A stretch of DNA of 64,000 nt from Fredinandcohnia onubensis (lineage in GTDB: Bacteria; Bacillota; Bacilli; Bacillales; Bacillaceae_L). Below the pieces are notes generated by a model that worked only from the letters and a program-made list of their open reading frames with translations, was not told the DNA's origin and searched no databases. The stretch covers positions 62,001 through 126,000 of the forward strand of contig NZ_NSEB01000010.1 of the NCBI RefSeq assembly GCF_002734215.1, in the 5' to 3' direction. The position numbers and the translations under genes are program-made. Shown here piece by piece: positions 25,034 through 33,632 of the stretch (position 1 is the first letter of the stretch; every line of letters begins with the position of its first letter).

Positions 25034-26128
25034 ATGCCTAAAATCATTTCAGTTGGTATTTGCAATCCACCACATAAGATTAATCAATCCAAAACAACTG
25101 AATTTATCAAGGACTTATTTCAAGAACATTTTCCAGACATTGACCGTCTCATCCGAGTATTCGCTAATAGTGAAATCGAGGAACGCTATTTCAGCGAATC
25201 ATTAGAGTGGTATAGCAAAGACCATAGCTTTGAAGAAAAAAATAATACATATATTGAAAAAGCAATTTCATTTGGAGTGAAATCCATTCAGAACTGCTTA
25301 AATAATACCAACCTGCTTAAAAAAAAGATCACGCCGAAAGAAATTGATGCCATCATTTTTATATCGAGCTCTGGAATTTCTACGCCAAGTATTGAAGCAA
25401 GGATCATGAATCAAATGGATTTCGGAACACATACAAAGCGGATTCCAATCTGGGGACTTGGTTGTGCGGGAGGGGCATCTGGATTGGCGAGGGCATTTGA
25501 TTACTGTAAAGCATACCCTAATGCAAAGGTGCTTGTAGTTGCAGTTGAGCTTTGTAGCTTAACTTTTCAAAAAAATGACTTTACTAAGAGCAATTTAATA
25601 GGCACTTCGTTATTTGCGGATGGAACAGCCTGTGCGTGTATTGTGGGAGATGAAGTAGAGTATCAGGAATGTTCAGTATCGGATGTTTTACCCGAATTTG
25701 TTTCAGCGCAATCGACCTTAATGGCAGATTCAGAGGACGTTATGGGCTGGGATATAAGAAATACAGGTCTCCACGTCATCTTTTCAAAGGATATCCCTAG
25801 TATCGTGAAATCGTGGTTAAAAGGAAATGTAGATGAATATTTACATGCAAATCAGCTGGATATGAACAAAATAAAGCATTTTATCGCACATCCAGGTGGA
25901 AAAAAGGTATTGGACGCATATGAGGTAGCGCTTGAAATTCCACGCTCGATGACAGAAATCGCTAGAGAAGTTTTACGAAAACAGGGGAATATGTCATCTG
26001 TAACGGTGCTTTATGTTCTGAAGGAATTTATGGAAAAGGAGCTAGGTAATGAGGGCGACTATGGGCTTGTTACAGCCTTAGGACCTGGGTTTAGCTCAGA
26101 GTTAGTCCTTTTACAATGGAGGAAATAG
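25034..26128 (+). CDS. bpsA: Type III polyketide synthase BpsA (alkylpyrone synthase)
   Basis: 364 residues, chalcone-synthase-like. The catalytic triad is in place: Cys144 in WGLGCAGGASG, His286 in FIAHPGGKK, Asn319 in GNMSSVTVLY. The C-terminal GPGFSSELVLL is the family GFGPG-type loop. In B. subtilis BpsA joins long-chain fatty acyl-CoA with malonyl-CoA to give triketide pyrones, and BpsB methylates them. Start ATG 25034 follows GAGGGGGG; a GTG at 25019 would lie upstream of that site. bpsB follows after one base. Confidence 0.93.
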   Translation: MPKIISVGICNPPHKINQSKTTEFIKDLFQEHFPDIDRLIRVFANSEIEERYFSESLEWYSKDHSFEEKNNTYIEKAISFGVKSIQNCLNNTNLLKKKITPKEIDAIIFISSSGISTPSIEARIMNQMDFGTHTKRIPIWGLGCAGGASGLARAFDYCKAYPNAKVLVVAVELCSLTFQKNDFTKSNLIGTSLFADGTACACIVGDEVEYQECSVSDVLPEFVSAQSTLMADSEDVMGWDIRNTGLHVIFSKDIPSIVKSWLKGNVDEYLHANQLDMNKIKHFIAHPGGKKVLDAYEVALEIPRSMTEIAREVLRKQGNMSSVTVLYVLKEFMEKELGNEGDYGLVTALGPGFSSELVLLQWRK

Positions 26129-26129
26129 G

Positions 26130-26702
26130 ATGATATTTTGGATATTTATTACGTTGGTAATTGCCCAAAGATTAATTGAAATGCGAATTGCAAAAAGAAA
26201 TGAAAAGTGGATTTTGACTCAAGGTGGCTACGAGGTAGGGCATGGGCATTACAAATACATTGTACTCATGCATATCGTGTTTTTTATTTCGCTCATGGTT
26301 GAAGTTGTCTATTTTAGCAAAGAGTTATCAATATTTTATCCTGTTCTTTTTTTCTTATTTGCGTTAACACAGTTAGGGAGATTGTGGGCACTTCAATCAT
26401 TGGGGATGTTCTGGAATACGAAAATTATGATCCTCCCGACAAAACAAGTGCAGGCAAAAGGTCCATATAAATATCTAAAGCACCCTAATTACCTTGTTGT
26501 AGCCTTAGAGTTAATCCTAATCCCGTTGTTATTCCAGGCGTATTTAACGGCTATAATTTTCACCTTATTGAACCTGTTGGTAATGGCTGTTCGGATTCCA
26601 ATCGAAGAACGAGCTTTAGCGGTTCATGTTGAATATCAAAATATAGGCTTGGTGAGTAATCGATTCATTCCAAATAGAATGAAAACGTTAAAAAAAGATT
26701 GA
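26130..26702 (+). CDS. bpsB: BpsB, isoprenylcysteine methyltransferase-like membrane enzyme
   Basis: 190-residue membrane protein of the ICMT family (YpbQ in B. subtilis), which O-methylates alkylpyrones made by BpsA. Several hydrophobic helices are present, and the SAM-binding C-terminal region is seen as GPYKYLKHPNYLVVALELILIP followed by RIPIEERAL. GGAGG lies inside the end of bpsA and the genes are one base apart, so expression is coupled. Its stop codon overlaps the -35 box of the Fur-regulated promoter below. Confidence 0.9.
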   Translation: MIFWIFITLVIAQRLIEMRIAKRNEKWILTQGGYEVGHGHYKYIVLMHIVFFISLMVEVVYFSKELSIFYPVLFFLFALTQLGRLWALQSLGMFWNTKIMILPTKQVQAKGPYKYLKHPNYLVVALELILIPLLFQAYLTAIIFTLLNLLVMAVRIPIEERALAVHVEYQNIGLVSNRFIPNRMKTLKKD

Positions 26703-26751
26703 AAAGAGCGAAAACTGCTGATACACTATTTGTAGATGAAAATAATTATCA
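26699..26751 (+). promoter_or_regulatory. SigA promoter with Fur box
   Basis: TTGAAA (26699-26704), a 17-bp spacer and TACACT (26722-26727) form a good promoter with start near 26734. Directly downstream, TGAAAATAATTATCA (26737-26751) matches the Bacillus Fur 7-1-7 consensus TGATAATNATTATCA with a single mismatch. Repression by iron-loaded Fur is predicted. The only gene in reach is the microprotein at 26778. Confidence 0.75.
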
Positions 26752-26777
26752 CTATCAGTTGAAAGCTGGTGATTAGA

Positions 26778-26906
26778 TTGCTAACTTTATTTATAACTCT
26801 AACAATTGGAATATACAGTTTTATCATGTATCACGTCCTACATAATGTTCTAAACTCAAAACAAAACAAGAAAAAACATCATAATGCCATCCATGTAACC
26901 AGGTAA
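26778..26906 (+). CDS. Predicted iron-regulated membrane microprotein (42 aa)
   Basis: TTG 26778 to TAA 26904-26906. The 42-residue peptide has one transmembrane helix (LTLFITLTIGIYSFIMY) and a basic, histidine-rich tail (SKQNKKKHHNAIHVTR). GCTGGTGATT is a plausible ribosome site. It lies 44 bases after the predicted transcript start, behind a Fur box, and is closed by a terminator that overlaps its last codons. No family is recognised; it does not look like FbpA, FbpB or FbpC. Short frame, so coding status is inferred from promoter, site, helix and terminator together. Confidence 0.6.
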   Translation: MLTLFITLTIGIYSFIMYHVLHNVLNSKQNKKKHHNAIHVTR

Positions 26907-26922
26907 ATACTTGGTTTTTTTT
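26897..26922 (+). terminator. Terminator of the microprotein gene
   Basis: AACCAGG TAAATA CTTGGTT stem with nine T; the stem includes the end of the coding region. Confidence 0.75.
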
Positions 26923-27027
26923 TATGAAAAATTTGATTCCTAATATTCTGCTTTGTCAAAAGCATAGGTGTAGAGTAAAATACATATATATTGAATTTTT
27001 ATGCAATGTATAATAAGGGGATTAGAC

Positions 27028-30000
27028 ATGATACAAACAGATCAAATTAAACACATCACAAAGGGAGATTTAGAAAAAAGACTATCTTATCTGTATGACA
27101 TTTTTGAAAAAAACAATGATAAAGAAAGTAGCTCAAAAATCATTCAGTTGCTAAAAAAACTATATAATTCTGAATATATGATTGGTTTTTCTGGCCACTT
27201 CTCAGCGGGAAAGTCGAGCATGATTAATGAACTCATAGGGGAGAGTCTTCTGCCATCAAGCCCGATTCCAACAAGTGCAAATTTAGTAAAAGTAAAGTCA
27301 GGACGAGAATACGCACGTGTCTATTACCGTGATGGAAAAATCATTGAATACCCAGCACCCTATGATTATGATGTAATCAAATCATATGCAAAAGACGGGG
27401 AAGCAATTGAGTCCATTGAAATAAGTCATGATCATATGAAACTCCCTGAGCAAGTAATCGTGATGGATACGCCAGGGATTGATTCTACTGATGATGCCCA
27501 TCGTGTATCAACTGAATCGGCTCTCCATTTAGCAGATTTGCTGTTTTATGTGATGGACTACAACCATGTCCTTTCAGAGCTGAATTTTCAATTTACAAAG
27601 GAACTTACGGATCGAAACAAGACGGTTTATTTAATTGTAAACCAAGTTGATAAACATAAAGAATCAGAGCTTAGTTTTGCTTCCTTTAAACAAGGTGTCG
27701 AAGAGGCGTTTCAGAATTGGAATGTAGCCTATTCAGATATTTTTTTCACGACATTAAAGGAACCCAATCACGAGCATAATCAGTTTAAGCAGGTCCAGCA
27801 GTTGCTCCATGATAAAATTGCTAACAAGGAACAACTTTTATTAGAGGGTGTATTCCATTCTGCAAAACAAATTGTTTTAGAGCATATTGCATTTCTAGAT
27901 GATAAAAATGCTGTAGAGCTCGAAGATACAAAAGAAAAGCTCCGGTCATTATCAGAAGCTGAGCGGGAGACAATTCCAACTCAAATAGAAAAATTGAACA
28001 ATCAATTAACTAGCTTCTCAAAAAACAGGGAAAAAATCGAAGTGGAATTTATGGATGAAATTGACACGATTTTATCAAATGCAATTCTGATGCCGTTCCA
28101 GACTCGTGATTTAGCGAAAAATTTTGTTGAATGTGTGCAGCCTGATTTTAAGGTTGGATTGTTATTCTCCAAAAACAAAACAGAAAAGGAACGCGAAGAC
28201 CGAAAGCAAGCTTTTCTAGCAGATGTGAAAGAAAGAATGTCCACTCAATTGGAATGGCATTTAAAGGACTTTGTCGGGAAATTTGCAGGAAACTTACGTC
28301 TTTCGAAACAACCGACTGGAAACGAGCTTGCAACGGACTTGAGTGCGAAGGAGTTACAAGATTTAGTTAAGCCTGGTGCGGGTGTTACTGGGGAATACAT
28401 TTTAACTTATACAGATGATGTAGGAAATTATATTAAGAGAAAATATAAACAAAAAGCAGTAACGTTATTAAATGACATTCTTGAGCAGGTTAAGTCAAGT
28501 ACTGTAAAAGAAGAGCAAGGGATAAAAGCGGAGTTAGATAAATATGAAGTTTATCAAGAAGCGTTTGCCACTTTGAAGAAATGTGAGTCGAAACGAACTG
28601 AGATACGTTCGAAGCTTGACGACATCATGAATGGAAAATCTGAAATAAATCGTACGGAATCAGCTGAAAACCTACTTTCTAGATTTGCAGAAAATGTTGA
28701 GATTTCTTCCACTGAAGAAATACTGAAGGATTTGAAGAATCAAGAGGCGGCCACTCCGAAATCTGAAGAAAAACCAACACAACAGCATAAAGAAAAAATA
28801 GGAACATCTGAGCAAGCGATCGATCATTTAGAAAAAGCGCATGACTTGATTAAGCCGATTACAGGTCTTTCTACGCTTGCTAAAGATATTCGGGAAAAAG
28901 CTCATCGCTTAAAACATAAACATTTTACTGTTGCATTATTTGGAGCGTTTAGTGCAGGGAAGTCTTCTTTTGCTAATGCATTAATGGGGAAACATGCACT
29001 ACCAGTTTCACCAAACCCAACAACAGCAACAATTAATAAAATTACATTTCCAACTGATGAACATCAACATGGAACAGTACTTGTAAAGATAAAATCAACA
29101 AAACAATTATTAGACGATATCAACCACTCATTACACATTTTTGGTGAAAAAGCGGGCAGTCTTGATGCCAGTATAGAAATCATAAAGTCGAAGATTAGCA
29201 ATATCGAAAAAATCGAAGCGAAAGAAAAGCCTCATTTTTCATTCTTAAAAGCAGTGTTGGCAGGGTTTGAGAGCATCGCTTCAGATTTAGATCACGTTTT
29301 AACAACTGATATGGATGGTTTTAATGAGTATGTCGCGAAGGAAGAAAAGGCATGTTTTGTAGAATGGATTGAGCTTTATTATGATTGTCCATTAACTAAG
29401 CAAGGGATTACATTGGTAGATACGCCAGGAGCAGATTCAATTAATGCTCGCCATACAGGGGTTGCTTTTGAATATATTAAAAATGCCGATGCCATTCTAT
29501 TTGTAACGTATTATAATCATGCTTTCTCAAAAGCAGACCGTGAGTTTTTAATTCAACTTGGCCGTGTTAAAGACACCTTCAGTATGGATAAGATGTTCTT
29601 CATCATTAATGCGGCAGATTTGGCAAACTCAACTGAAGAGTTATCAGATGTAAAAGATTATGTCGAGTCACAGCTTGTAAGCTATGGAATTCGTTTTCCT
29701 CGACTCTATACTGTATCAAGCCGTGCTGCCTTACTTGAGAAACTTAACGAAGACAGTCAGAAGGATCGTGGAATCCTTGCGACTTCTGGTATAGAACGTT
29801 TTGAAGCTGATTTCCATTCATTTGTTATTGATGAGTTGACAGAAGTAGCAGTTAATGAAGGATACGTTGATATTCAGCGTGCTGCGTCAATCATTAACTC
29901 GTATATTCAATCTGCAAAGGAAGATAAGGATATAAAGCGTGCTAAACTTCAAGATGCTAAAGACCAGCATGAGAAAATGGAGTCTGTTATTGAAACTGTT

Positions 30001-30708
30001 GATCAACAGGAAGCGTTTGGAGTGGTTGAGCAAGAAATTAAGGAGCTTAGTTACTACATTAAGCAAAGGGTATTCCTTCGAATATCAGATATGTTTAAGG
30101 AAGCATTTAACCCATCATCACTAAGAGATGATGGCCGAGATTTGAAAAAAGCGTTACAATCATGTTTAGCTGAATTTTTAGAGTCAGTCGGCTTTGATTT
30201 AGCCCAAGAATTGCGCGCCACTTCATTGCGGATCGAAACATTTATTTCAAAGCGACTACATGGACAAATCGGAACTTTTAATGAGCAAATTAAGTCGATC
30301 AATTCAAATATGAGTATTTCAGAGTCCATTGAACTAGATTTTGAAACGATTGAATTTAAGAATGGGCTTGAGCAGGAAGAGCATACACGATACAAAAAGG
30401 CACTAGCTCTGTTCAAAAATCCTAAATCATTTTTCGAAAAAAATGAGAAAAAACAAATGCAGGATGAATTAGAAATATTGCTAGATGCACCAGTTAGCTC
30501 ATATCTTGAAGAAAACCAATCATACCTTGTTAATTTCTACAAACAGGAATTTAATAAAGGGCTACAAGCACTTCAAAAAGATGCATTGGAAGAAATCCAT
30601 GAGTATTTCGATGGTGTAACCAAAATTCTATCTGAGGATATCGATATCGACAACCTAGAGCAGGTACACGAAAAGCTAAGCGGATACTATATGGAGCATA
30701 TGGGGTGA
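27028..30708 (+). CDS. dynA: Dynamin-like double GTPase DynA
   Basis: 1226 residues made of two fused dynamin modules, as in B. subtilis DynA (YpbR). P-loops GHFSAGKSS (56-64) and GAFSAGKSS (639-647) each have a G3 motif (VMDTPGIDS; LVDTPGADS) and a G4-like segment (NQVDK; NAADL). Long helical stalks follow each GTPase domain. The protein tethers and fuses membranes and helps withstand membrane stress, phage and pore-forming agents. Start ATG 27028 follows AAGGGGATTAG; an ATG at 27001 lacks a site. It is adjacent to bpsAB upstream and ypbS downstream, as in B. subtilis. Confidence 0.95.
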   Translation: MIQTDQIKHITKGDLEKRLSYLYDIFEKNNDKESSSKIIQLLKKLYNSEYMIGFSGHFSAGKSSMINELIGESLLPSSPIPTSANLVKVKSGREYARVYYRDGKIIEYPAPYDYDVIKSYAKDGEAIESIEISHDHMKLPEQVIVMDTPGIDSTDDAHRVSTESALHLADLLFYVMDYNHVLSELNFQFTKELTDRNKTVYLIVNQVDKHKESELSFASFKQGVEEAFQNWNVAYSDIFFTTLKEPNHEHNQFKQVQQLLHDKIANKEQLLLEGVFHSAKQIVLEHIAFLDDKNAVELEDTKEKLRSLSEAERETIPTQIEKLNNQLTSFSKNREKIEVEFMDEIDTILSNAILMPFQTRDLAKNFVECVQPDFKVGLLFSKNKTEKEREDRKQAFLADVKERMSTQLEWHLKDFVGKFAGNLRLSKQPTGNELATDLSAKELQDLVKPGAGVTGEYILTYTDDVGNYIKRKYKQKAVTLLNDILEQVKSSTVKEEQGIKAELDKYEVYQEAFATLKKCESKRTEIRSKLDDIMNGKSEINRTESAENLLSRFAENVEISSTEEILKDLKNQEAATPKSEEKPTQQHKEKIGTSEQAIDHLEKAHDLIKPITGLSTLAKDIREKAHRLKHKHFTVALFGAFSAGKSSFANALMGKHALPVSPNPTTATINKITFPTDEHQHGTVLVKIKSTKQLLDDINHSLHIFGEKAGSLDASIEIIKSKISNIEKIEAKEKPHFSFLKAVLAGFESIASDLDHVLTTDMDGFNEYVAKEEKACFVEWIELYYDCPLTKQGITLVDTPGADSINARHTGVAFEYIKNADAILFVTYYNHAFSKADREFLIQLGRVKDTFSMDKMFFIINAADLANSTEELSDVKDYVESQLVSYGIRFPRLYTVSSRAALLEKLNEDSQKDRGILATSGIERFEADFHSFVIDELTEVAVNEGYVDIQRAASIINSYIQSAKEDKDIKRAKLQDAKDQHEKMESVIETVDQQEAFGVVEQEIKELSYYIKQRVFLRISDMFKEAFNPSSLRDDGRDLKKALQSCLAEFLESVGFDLAQELRATSLRIETFISKRLHGQIGTFNEQIKSINSNMSISESIELDFETIEFKNGLEQEEHTRYKKALALFKNPKSFFEKNEKKQMQDELEILLDAPVSSYLEENQSYLVNFYKQEFNKGLQALQKDALEEIHEYFDGVTKILSEDIDIDNLEQVHEKLSGYYMEHMG

Positions 30709-30715
30709 ATTGATT

Positions 30716-30910
30716 TTGACTGATTCGAAATCAAAGTATCATGCATGTGCCACTTGTGTTCATTTCGTAGCAGAACGAAAAGGTGGCAAGATGATCTACA
30801 GTTGTGCACGTTTAGGCTATGATACAAAGCCAGCTTACAAATTCAATTGTTGGACGCCTAAACCCCATATTGTTAAACTAATGAAGACTGAAACAACGGA
30901 GGAGAAATAA
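30716..30910 (+). CDS. Small cysteine-rich protein between dynA and ypbS (64 aa)
   Basis: 64 residues, started at TTG 30716 because GGGGTGA (30702-30708, over the dynA stop) is spaced for it. Four cysteines (HACATCVHF, YSCARLG, KFNCWTP) suggest a small zinc site. It is tightly coupled to dynA and its stop codon shares a base with the ypbS start (TAATG). No named family recognised. Operon position suggests a link with DynA, but nothing in the sequence proves this. Confidence 0.75.
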   Translation: MTDSKSKYHACATCVHFVAERKGGKMIYSCARLGYDTKPAYKFNCWTPKPHIVKLMKTETTEEK

Positions 30911-31167
30911 TGACAAACGTCCATGAAGCAATCACAAAACATTCAAAATCACAGCACGAAATTGTAAAAACATTCGTGGGACTTGAGCAACAAAGAGAAC
31001 TATTTATTGATGAGGCAGTTTCTTTAGCCAAACAAAACAAAGAATTCACCGTTGATAAAATCAATAAAGTGACAAACGAAATGAACAAACTTGCGAAAAA
31101 AGGAATTGTTCCATTAAGAAAGCTTGTAACAGTTGAAATGGTGAAAGAGTACGCATTCCGCAAATAA
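30910..31167 (+). CDS. ypbS: YpbS, DUF2533 family protein
   Basis: 85-residue soluble helical protein matching the YpbS/DUF2533 family of Bacillus (MTNVHEAITKHSKSQHE start, KKGIVPLRKLVTVEMVKEY end). Function unknown. GGAGG precedes the ATG. It follows dynA in the same order as in B. subtilis. Confidence 0.82.
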   Translation: MTNVHEAITKHSKSQHEIVKTFVGLEQQRELFIDEAVSLAKQNKEFTVDKINKVTNEMNKLAKKGIVPLRKLVTVEMVKEYAFRK

Positions 31168-31219
31168 ATAATACATGCATGTTGGGTTAATACTAACTAC
31201 AATCTCTCATAAAGGAGAC

Positions 31220-31345
31220 ATGCATGTGAAAAACGAAAAACAATCTGTTTCGAAAAAGGAGAAAAAGCAAGAAGGAAAAGGGACTACCCCCTATCATTTT
31301 GCTTCCTATGCAGAAATTGAAGCAGAAAAAATGAAGAGTAAATAA
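31220..31345 (+). CDS. Small highly charged protein (41 aa)
   Basis: ATG 31220 to TAA 31343-31345, 41 residues: a Lys/Glu-rich first half (KNEKQSVSKKEKKQEGKG) and a TTPYHFASYAEIEAEKMKSK tail. AAAGGAGA precedes the ATG and a good terminator follows six bases after the stop, which supports a real gene. No membrane helix. Family not recognised; the composition resembles small basic spore or stress peptides. Confidence 0.6.
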   Translation: MHVKNEKQSVSKKEKKQEGKGTTPYHFASYAEIEAEKMKSK

Positions 31346-31351
31346 ATGTGA

Positions 31352-31377
31352 GCCCTCTTGTGTAAGAGGGCCTTTTT
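31352..31377 (+). terminator. Terminator before fen
   Basis: GCCCTCTT GTGT AAGAGGGC CTTTTTG hairpin. Confidence 0.88.
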
Positions 31378-31468
31378 GTGCGCTTGGAAGGAAGATACAA
31401 ACAAATGCACAGTAGATATATGTTATAATTCTATTTATGAAGATTTTGCCGAAGGGGAGGATATGCTG

Positions 31469-32332
31469 ATGAAAAATCAGATTATGTTAATAGATGGGAT
31501 GGCATTATTGTTTCGCTCTTTTTATGCAACGGCAATGAGTGGATATTTTATGGTGAATAGTAAAGGTGTTCCAACAAATGGGATTCACGGATTTATAAAA
31601 CATATGATGACTGCTGTCAATAAGTACAAGCCTTCACATGTCATTTGCTGTTGGGATATGGGGAGCTCTACATTTCGTACAGAAATGTATGATGGTTATA
31701 AAGCAAATCGTGGCGCACCACCAGAAGAGTTAATTCCACAATTTGATTTAGTTAAGGATGTAGTTGAATCCTTTGATATCCCGAATGTTGGACTTTCTGG
31801 ATATGAGGCAGATGACTGTATTGGTACGCTTGCAAAACTATATAGCCAAGACTCTGATGTGATCATTCTGACTGGTGACCAAGACATTTTGCAATTGCTT
31901 GATGAAAGTATTACGGTTCTAATTATGAAAAAAGGAATCGGTAATTACGCAGAGTATACGAGTGAAAGCTTTCTTGAAGAAAAAGGAATTACTCCTCAGC
32001 AAATGGTAGACCTAAAAGCGTTAATGGGTGATACAAGTGACAATTATCCAGGTGTTAGAGGGATCGGTGAGAAAACAGCACTTAAACTACTCCAACAGTT
32101 CGGGTCAATTGAAGGTATTCTTGAAAATGTAGAAAACCTAACAAAAGGACAAAAGACTAAAATCAAAGAAGATTTAGACATGCTACATTTATCACGGAAA
32201 TTGGCGCGAATTCATTGCGAAGTTCCGATTAATTGCTCACTTGATGATGCATTAATCCAAATTAACCGTGAAAAAGTGCACGAAAAGTTCTCAGAGCTTG
32301 AATTTAAAGGTTTGGATCAATTTATTAGTTAA
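31469..32332 (+). CDS. fen: 5'-3' exonuclease / flap endonuclease (YpcP, Fen)
   Basis: 287 residues of the 5' nuclease family, resembling the N-terminal domain of DNA polymerase I. Metal-binding acidic clusters are present: IMLIDGMALLF, CWDMG-RTEMYDGYKANR, SGYEADDCIG, LTGDQDILQL and LMGDTSDNYPGV with the helix-hairpin-helix GIGEKTAL. It removes RNA primers and flaps during replication and repair. ATG 31469 is preferred since GGGGAGG (31454-31460) is eight bases away; ATG 31463 is too close, and an earlier in-frame start would overlap the previous terminator. Confidence 0.92.
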   Translation: MKNQIMLIDGMALLFRSFYATAMSGYFMVNSKGVPTNGIHGFIKHMMTAVNKYKPSHVICCWDMGSSTFRTEMYDGYKANRGAPPEELIPQFDLVKDVVESFDIPNVGLSGYEADDCIGTLAKLYSQDSDVIILTGDQDILQLLDESITVLIMKKGIGNYAEYTSESFLEEKGITPQQMVDLKALMGDTSDNYPGVRGIGEKTALKLLQQFGSIEGILENVENLTKGQKTKIKEDLDMLHLSRKLARIHCEVPINCSLDDALIQINREKVHEKFSELEFKGLDQFIS

Positions 32333-32361
32333 GGGAGTACTCAATTTGAGTGCTCTTTTTT
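32333..32361 (+). terminator. Terminator of fen
   Basis: GGGAGTACTCA ATT TGAGTGCTC TTTTTT hairpin. Confidence 0.85.
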
Positions 32362-32397
32362 GATTATTTTGGAGAGGTTAAGATTAAAAATGTTGCT

Positions 32398-32492
32398 TAT
32401 GGCTGTTAATTTGCGTTTATGGCCAATAAATAAATTTTATAGCTGATAAATCAGAAATATGGCTATTATGAAAATCTTTTGGCTGATAGCCT
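32398..32492. repeat. Degenerate short tandem repeats between fen and sspL
   Basis: Five imperfect units of about 19-21 bases around TTATGGCTGATAAAT: TTATGGCTGTTAAT, TTATGGCCAATAAA, TTATAGCTGATAAA, ATATGGCTATTATG, TTTTGGCTGATAGC. A separate hairpin, GGATGCCCC / GGGCATC (32517-32552), follows and lacks a T tract on either strand. No gene is seen in 32362-32563. Confidence 0.5.
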
Positions 32493-32563
32493 ATCCGGCT
32501 CGTCAGTACCAACAAGGGATGCCCCGCGATCACAACCAATCACAGGGCATCTCACAAAAAAAC

Positions 32564-32701
32564 TTATCTTTTTGTATTTGATTTCTTTGCTCTGTTCTCA
32601 AGCTCACTTTTTGGTTCCGTTGAAAATTCTGTATCTTCATTATGTCCTTGTGGGTTTACGCCTTTTGGAGCTTTCCCGCGGTTGTTTCCTTTTTGTGCCA
32701 T
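32564..32701 (-). CDS. sspL: Small acid-soluble spore protein SspL
   Basis: 45 residues. The C-terminal part (VNPQGHNEDTEF, then PKSELENRAKKSNTKR) matches B. subtilis SspL, a minor forespore SASP. GGAGGTGACATAATC precedes the ATG on the minus strand. It lies next to fen, as in B. subtilis, and converges on it. Expression would be in the forespore under SigG; I could not identify a convincing SigG promoter by eye. Confidence 0.88.
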   Translation of the reverse strand: MAQKGNNRGKAPKGVNPQGHNEDTEFSTEPKSELENRAKKSNTKR

Positions 32702-32775
32702 GATTATGTCACCTCCATTTCGTATTATTTCCATCCTAATTTGGAATATGTCTTGAATAGAAAATGAGGTGATAC

Positions 32776-32796
32776 ATGAAACTAACCATGAGGTGA
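32776..32796 (+). other. Possible six-residue leader peptide coupled to the downstream gene
   Basis: ATG-AAA-CTA-ACC-ATG-AGG-TGA has its own ribosome site (GAGGTGAT, 32767-32774). Its stop lies inside the GAGGTGA site (32790-32796) of the GTG start at 32802. Termination and re-initiation coupling is possible; it may also be a chance arrangement. Confidence 0.3.
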
Positions 32797-32801
32797 GAAT
32801 C

Positions 32802-33263
32802 GTGAACAAAGGAATCTATACTGCGCTACTTACAATTGGGCTTGCTCAATTTTTAAAAATCCCAATTAAAAAAGCCAAAACAGGAAAATGGGATTGGGGC
32901 ACTTTTTTTGAAACGGGTGGGATGCCAAGCTCACACTCAGCTGGTGTTTCCTCACTCGCTACTTTTATTGCGTTAAGAAGAGGTGTTCCCACGATAGATT
33001 TTGCACTATCCACCGTATTCGGTTTAATCGTTATGTATGATGCACAAGGGATCCGTCGCCAATCAGGGGAACTCACCATTAAGGTGAACGAGCTTGATGA
33101 AGAAATAGAGCGATTAGCAGGACAAAAGGACCATCACTACCATGATAACAAGGAACAGAGATTAAAAGAAAGACTTGGCCATCAGCCAGAAGAAGTACTT
33201 GGTGGAGCAATATTTGGAATGATTGCAGGTACAATAGCCCATTTTTTAACAAAAAAATCGTAG
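32802..33263 (+). CDS. Divergent PAP2-family membrane protein (YuiD-like, DUF212)
   Basis: 153 residues. The FETGGMPSSHSAGVSSLA stretch is the phosphatase-like signature of divergent PAP2 proteins, and membrane helices flank it (TALLTIGLAQFLKI; LGGAIFGMIAGTIAHFL). The middle has a charged region with histidines. B. subtilis YuiD is a relative; its substrate is unknown. Start GTG 32802 follows GAGGTGA and gives the family's short hydrophobic N-terminus; an upstream start at 32769 would add residues with no family match. Confidence 0.85.
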   Translation: MNKGIYTALLTIGLAQFLKIPIKKAKTGKWDWGTFFETGGMPSSHSAGVSSLATFIALRRGVPTIDFALSTVFGLIVMYDAQGIRRQSGELTIKVNELDEEIERLAGQKDHHYHDNKEQRLKERLGHQPEEVLGGAIFGMIAGTIAHFLTKKS

Positions 33264-33322
33264 TATTTCGACAAAAAGTGCGATATTATTAGGGTAGAAT
33301 TTTTTGTTGGGGTTGGGGTCTA

Positions 33323-33601
33323 TTGTTTAAATTAGAAAATAAAGTAAATGAATATTTACAATTCTTGGCGCAAAAGGGTTTTAATTTTGGAGAGGACGCA
33401 GTTGGCTTCATTACATTTGGTCAGCAATATACCAATGCAACAGACGAAATTGTCAATGTTGCAATTGAAATCACTTTAAAGGCCCAAAAGGAATTTGATG
33501 GAAGCTTCTTCATATCTTTATTAGAGATGCTGAAGGAAAATCAAATACAAAGTCGAAAACAAGCGTATCGTTTTGTAGAAGAACGAAATATAATGGCATA
33601 A
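33323..33601 (+). CDS. Conserved Bacillus protein of unknown function (92 aa, DUF6123-like)
   Basis: 92 residues, soluble and helical. The pattern NEYLQFLAQKGFNFGEDAVG and FITFGQQYTNATDEIV resembles a conserved small Bacillaceae family (I believe DUF6123; not verified). The start is TTG 33323 with GGGGTC upstream. A shared terminator follows, converging on ypeP. Confidence 0.7.
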   Translation: MFKLENKVNEYLQFLAQKGFNFGEDAVGFITFGQQYTNATDEIVNVAIEITLKAQKEFDGSFFISLLEMLKENQIQSRKQAYRFVEERNIMA

Positions 33602-33630
33602 AACCCTTAGACAAGTTAGTCCAAGGGTTT
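33600..33630. terminator. Bidirectional terminator between the 92-aa gene and ypeP
   Basis: AAACCCTT AGACAAGTTAGTC CAAGGGTTT hairpin between convergent genes. Confidence 0.75.
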
Positions 33631-33632
33631 CT

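Noticed and set aside
32517-32552. Terminator of sspL or fen
   Set aside because: The GATGCCC hairpin has no T tract on either strand; fen already has a terminator at 32333-32361.
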